Shown: positions 61,473 to 64,000 of the stretch, piece after piece
Numbering within the stretch: position 1 is the stretch's first letter
Layout of the letters: every line of letters begins with the position of its first letter
Assembly (NCBI GenBank): GCA_947396885.1
Contig: OX377202.1
Coordinates: 35,921,478-35,985,477 of the forward strand
Reading direction: 5' to 3'
DNA from: Heligmosomoides polygyrus polygyrus
Lineage: Eukaryota; Nematoda; Chromadorea; Rhabditida; Heligmosomidae
Length of the DNA: 64,000 nucleotides
The notes under the pieces: model-generated
The model's database searches: none
Told to the model about the DNA's origin: nothing
What the model saw: the letters and a program-made list of their open reading frames with translations, nothing else
Translations under genes and position numbers: made by a program

Positions 61473-64000
61473 ATGCCGAGGTTTTACGAAGAGAGAACAT
61501 GGAGAATACTTCAAAACGTACCGCCGCAGTTCTTCTCTCTGGTTCGCGAAGCTATGTCGCTTCGCCAAAAAGTGGTACTCACCCGCCAGTCCGTAAAGTT
61601 CCTCCAGCGGTGCCGAACGACCGACGTCCTACCGCATTTCATAACGAATAGGAAGATAGGAGCAGCATGCGGTCTCGCCGAGGATCATCCGATGATAAGG
61701 AATGTTTACAAGTCGATGTTGAAGATTGCGATCAAGGAGAAGAGACGCGTGCTGCATACGTCGTTATTGAAGTGTAACTCGAAAGAGAGCGCGTGCCGGC
61801 GTTTTGTACCTGAACCGACTTGGAGGAGGATTGAGGGTGGGTCAAGGCTAATTTGTGACTCTATTCGATCTAGGGCCAAGTCATCCCTTTGTGCGAAGTA
61901 CGATAGACTTTTGGGTGCCAGGCGTAGAAATTCCAATGCTATTGAGAACGATTCCCCCGTGAACCAACGCTTTGACGATGCTCACAATGAGAATGGAAAC
62001 CCAATGGTGAGAGTTACTATCGTCGGGGACGCTAACATATCATCCGACGCCATAAATGTCTTATGTCTCGGTCCATCCTTTTCGCCCACACGAAGCGTCA
62101 ATGCAATAACATATCGCAAAGTTGTAGGGGGTTTACAGAGGCTAAGAGATCTACTTCGAATAAAAAGAAGGCGCGAAAGCAACCCGCAGACTGCTACAAA
62201 TCGTAGTACAACGGTATCCATTCCATTTCCGCGTACATTCTATAAGGAGCCTGCTTCCGTTCCAGACGTCGATGTGAAGTTGAGAATTTTGAAATCAAAT
62301 GTGCTGGCCGTTTTGAGAAATCACGAGCAGCACCGCAGAAACAACTTGACATCCGATCAATGGAGGGGGTTCCAGGAATTACGTGAATTGAGATCGAATG
62401 GCACAATCCGTATCTCTGTGAGTGATAAGGGAGGGGAGTTCGTGGTTATGCCGCAAGCTTTGGATCGCGAAATAACAGAACTCCATTTGCGGGATTCATC
62501 GGTTTACCGACACGCCAGTGCGAATGAGTTTCATTCACAATGCCGGCGCCTCAATAACATTTGGATGACGTTAGGTGCCTCAGCAGGGATTGACAGGAAA
62601 CTCCTAAGTAGACTCAGACTGGACAACCCAACTTGTCCAGTTTTTTATAGCCTCCTTAAGACCCATAAACTTGCCCCACAAGATATGTCGTCGATGTCGC
62701 CGGATACTTTCAAAATAAGACCTATAATAAGTTGTGTGGGTGGACCAACCGATCGCATATCTTGGTTTCTCAACAGAATCGTGAGCCAGTTGTTGACTAT
62801 GGTTCCCTCGCACCTGACTAATACCAGGCTATTCCTTGACTACCTACACAGCAGACATCTTGAGCAAGAATGTGTGGTCGAGTCCTTTGATGTGACCTCG
62901 CTCTACACAAACGTCCAAAACGATGATGCTCTTCAAGCGTTGTCAGAAATGCTTGATCAACATCAGAATAGTATCAACAGCTTTGGACTTAGTAAGGTGT
63001 GCTTCATGACTCTAATCAAGGAGTGCATGAATTGCAATATTCTCAAATGGTCAGGTCGATACTTTTCACAAATAAGAGGTCTGGCCATGGGCCAACGACT
63101 TGCTCCGGTTCTTGCCGTTTGCTTTATGAGCAAAATAGAGCAACCGGTTCTAGCACGTCTTCCCTTGATGTATTGTAGATACATTGATGACTGTTTTATC
63201 ATAACATCAACACAGTCCGAAATGGACGAGTGTTTTAATTTACTCAATCATCAATCCCAATACATTAAGGTTACGAGAGAAACTCCAAAGAACGGTTGGC
63301 TGCCGTACTTGAACACGCAAATTAAAGTGTCTGGTGGAATCGTCAAGGTGAAGTGGTACCGTAAAGAAAGCTCTAAGAATATATTGGTTCATGCGGCTTC
63401 TGCACATCCTAGAGCTGTTAAGCGCGCAGTTGTAAGCAACATGTTCAGAACTGCGCACAATGTGGGCACAAGCCCCGAAGAGCGACACGAGTCATTACGA
63501 TTGGCTTCGAAAATTGCTCTCCAAAATGGCTATGCGGTACCACAGCACCACAGAGGACTCCGCTCTGTGCATCTTAATCTACCACGCCGAGATGGGGTAC
63601 CCCTTTGTCTTCCCTTTATTTCTGACACCGTCACTTCCGCTATACAACGGAGCATAGCTCGGGCTCAGCTAGAAGACGATGTTGTTCTTGTTAACATCCC
63701 GAATGACAACATCAAGCGGCAGCTAGTCCGAAATAGGCTCTACGATAGGGAGTGCATATCAGAGAGCTGTGTTGTATGCCCCTACAATAAGTTAGGAGAC
63801 TGTGCCAAAGTTGGTGTAGTCTATCAACTTGAATGCGTGGCATGCAACCAAATATACATTGGGGAAACTGGAAGGGTACTGGCTGTTCGCTTGAAAGAAC
63901 ACTTATCAGGTAAAAGGCGCGGTATTTTGACTAGTCCACTGGGCAAGCACAGAGTGGAGGGACATAGGGGAGCGGACTTTGACGTGAAGTGCACGATTCT
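61473..64000 (+). CDS. Penelope-like RT / GIY-YIG, unit 8, cut by window end
   Basis: Open from the ATG to the window edge inside the GIY-YIG domain (about 842 of 889 codons). It has the intact ACAAATCG (no frameshift), Lys in LRILKSNV (62293) as in unit 5 and Leu in CNILKWSG (63042) as in unit 2, a combination no other unit has. Confidence 0.95.
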   Translation, partial: MPRFYEERTWRILQNVPPQFFSLVREAMSLRQKVVLTRQSVKFLQRCRTTDVLPHFITNRKIGAACGLAEDHPMIRNVYKSMLKIAIKEKRRVLHTSLLKCNSKESACRRFVPEPTWRRIEGGSRLICDSIRSRAKSSLCAKYDRLLGARRRNSNAIENDSPVNQRFDDAHNENGNPMVRVTIVGDANISSDAINVLCLGPSFSPTRSVNAITYRKVVGGLQRLRDLLRIKRRRESNPQTATNRSTTVSIPFPRTFYKEPASVPDVDVKLRILKSNVLAVLRNHEQHRRNNLTSDQWRGFQELRELRSNGTIRISVSDKGGEFVVMPQALDREITELHLRDSSVYRHASANEFHSQCRRLNNIWMTLGASAGIDRKLLSRLRLDNPTCPVFYSLLKTHKLAPQDMSSMSPDTFKIRPIISCVGGPTDRISWFLNRIVSQLLTMVPSHLTNTRLFLDYLHSRHLEQECVVESFDVTSLYTNVQNDDALQALSEMLDQHQNSINSFGLSKVCFMTLIKECMNCNILKWSGRYFSQIRGLAMGQRLAPVLAVCFMSKIEQPVLARLPLMYCRYIDDCFIITSTQSEMDECFNLLNHQSQYIKVTRETPKNGWLPYLNTQIKVSGGIVKVKWYRKESSKNILVHAASAHPRAVKRAVVSNMFRTAHNVGTSPEERHESLRLASKIALQNGYAVPQHHRGLRSVHLNLPRRDGVPLCLPFISDTVTSAIQRSIARAQLEDDVVLVNIPNDNIKRQLVRNRLYDRECISESCVVCPYNKLGDCAKVGVVYQLECVACNQIYIGETGRVLAVRLKEHLSGKRRGILTSPLGKHRVEGHRGADFDVKCTI

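Larger units (their letters stand above)
40232..64000 (+). mobile_element. tandem array of Penelope-like elements, eight units
   Basis: Head-to-tail units of 3,031-3,032 bp with the ORF start at 40252, 43284, 46316, 49348, 52379, 55411, 58442 and 61473; the last runs off the window. Each unit is about 2.67 kb of ORF plus about 362 bp of spacer carrying hairpin, palindrome, possible splice sites and the hammerhead-like motif. Units are nearly identical; only about six variable sites were seen by eye. Confidence 0.95.

Noticed and set aside
40485..63657. Recurring 65-99 codon open frames on the minus strand and in other frames of the Penelope-like units
   Set aside because: They recur only because the unit is repeated; they are antisense or out-of-frame shadows of the RT/GIY-YIG gene.
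40252..64000. CRISPR-like regular repetition
   Set aside because: The period is 3.03 kb of coding transposon sequence, not short repeats with unique spacers, and the host is eukaryotic.

Overview
The window looks like a transposon-dense stretch of a nematode genome, most likely a clade V (strongylid or hookworm-like) worm. That is inferred from the element mix: mariner, RTE-type non-LTR elements, a BEL/Pao element with a phlebovirus-like glycoprotein as known from nematodes, and Penelope-like elements. Splice acceptors of the TTTTCAG type also fit. No convincing complete host gene, rRNA, functional tRNA or CRISPR is visible. Almost everything recognisable is mobile or repetitive DNA, and most of it is decayed.

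Layout. 1-7,100: a non-LTR RT remnant on the minus strand, one candidate host exon, a cluster of four hairpins (3143-3248) and a block of minisatellites (3299-4465). 7,139-8,411: a near full-length but dead mariner with TIRs. 9,600-10,540: candidate host exons only. 11,177-15,310: a dead RTE element and two mariners, one inserted into the other. 15,300-24,870: mostly unassigned sequence with one inverted-repeat pair carrying a 168-aa ORF, and tRNA-derived SINE-like repeats. 24,875-34,968: a 10.1-kb BEL/Pao retroelement on the minus strand, with 236-bp LTRs differing at one site, a 5-bp target duplication and a PBS matching a tRNA-Gly-like 3' end. 35,000-38,900: a GC-rich foldback repeat, SINEs and an inverted RTE remnant. 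39,291-64,000: an inverted partial copy and then at least eight head-to-tail copies of a 3.03-kb Penelope-like element (RT plus GIY-YIG), with a 200-N scaffold gap between them.

Most interesting systems. (1) The BEL/Pao element has gag, protease, RT, RNase H, integrase and an envelope continuous with integrase. Between env and the 3' LTR it carries an extra 149-aa ORF: a coiled-coil-like N-terminus plus three CCHC-type zinc motifs spaced like the element's own Gag nucleocapsid. A TATA box lies 38 nt upstream of that ORF. (2) The Penelope-like array has a hammerhead-ribozyme-like core just upstream of each ORF. It is predicted to cut multimeric transcripts into 3.03-kb units, but stem II is intact only in the inverted copy and is broken in all tandem units. 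The units differ at a few sites combined in mosaic fashion, and three of eight share one frameshift.

How things work together. Nothing suggests an operon. The RTE elements may mobilise the SINEs. The BEL/Pao and Penelope-like elements are the only recent arrivals. The assembly gap and near-identical tandem copies mean the true copy number in the array is uncertain.
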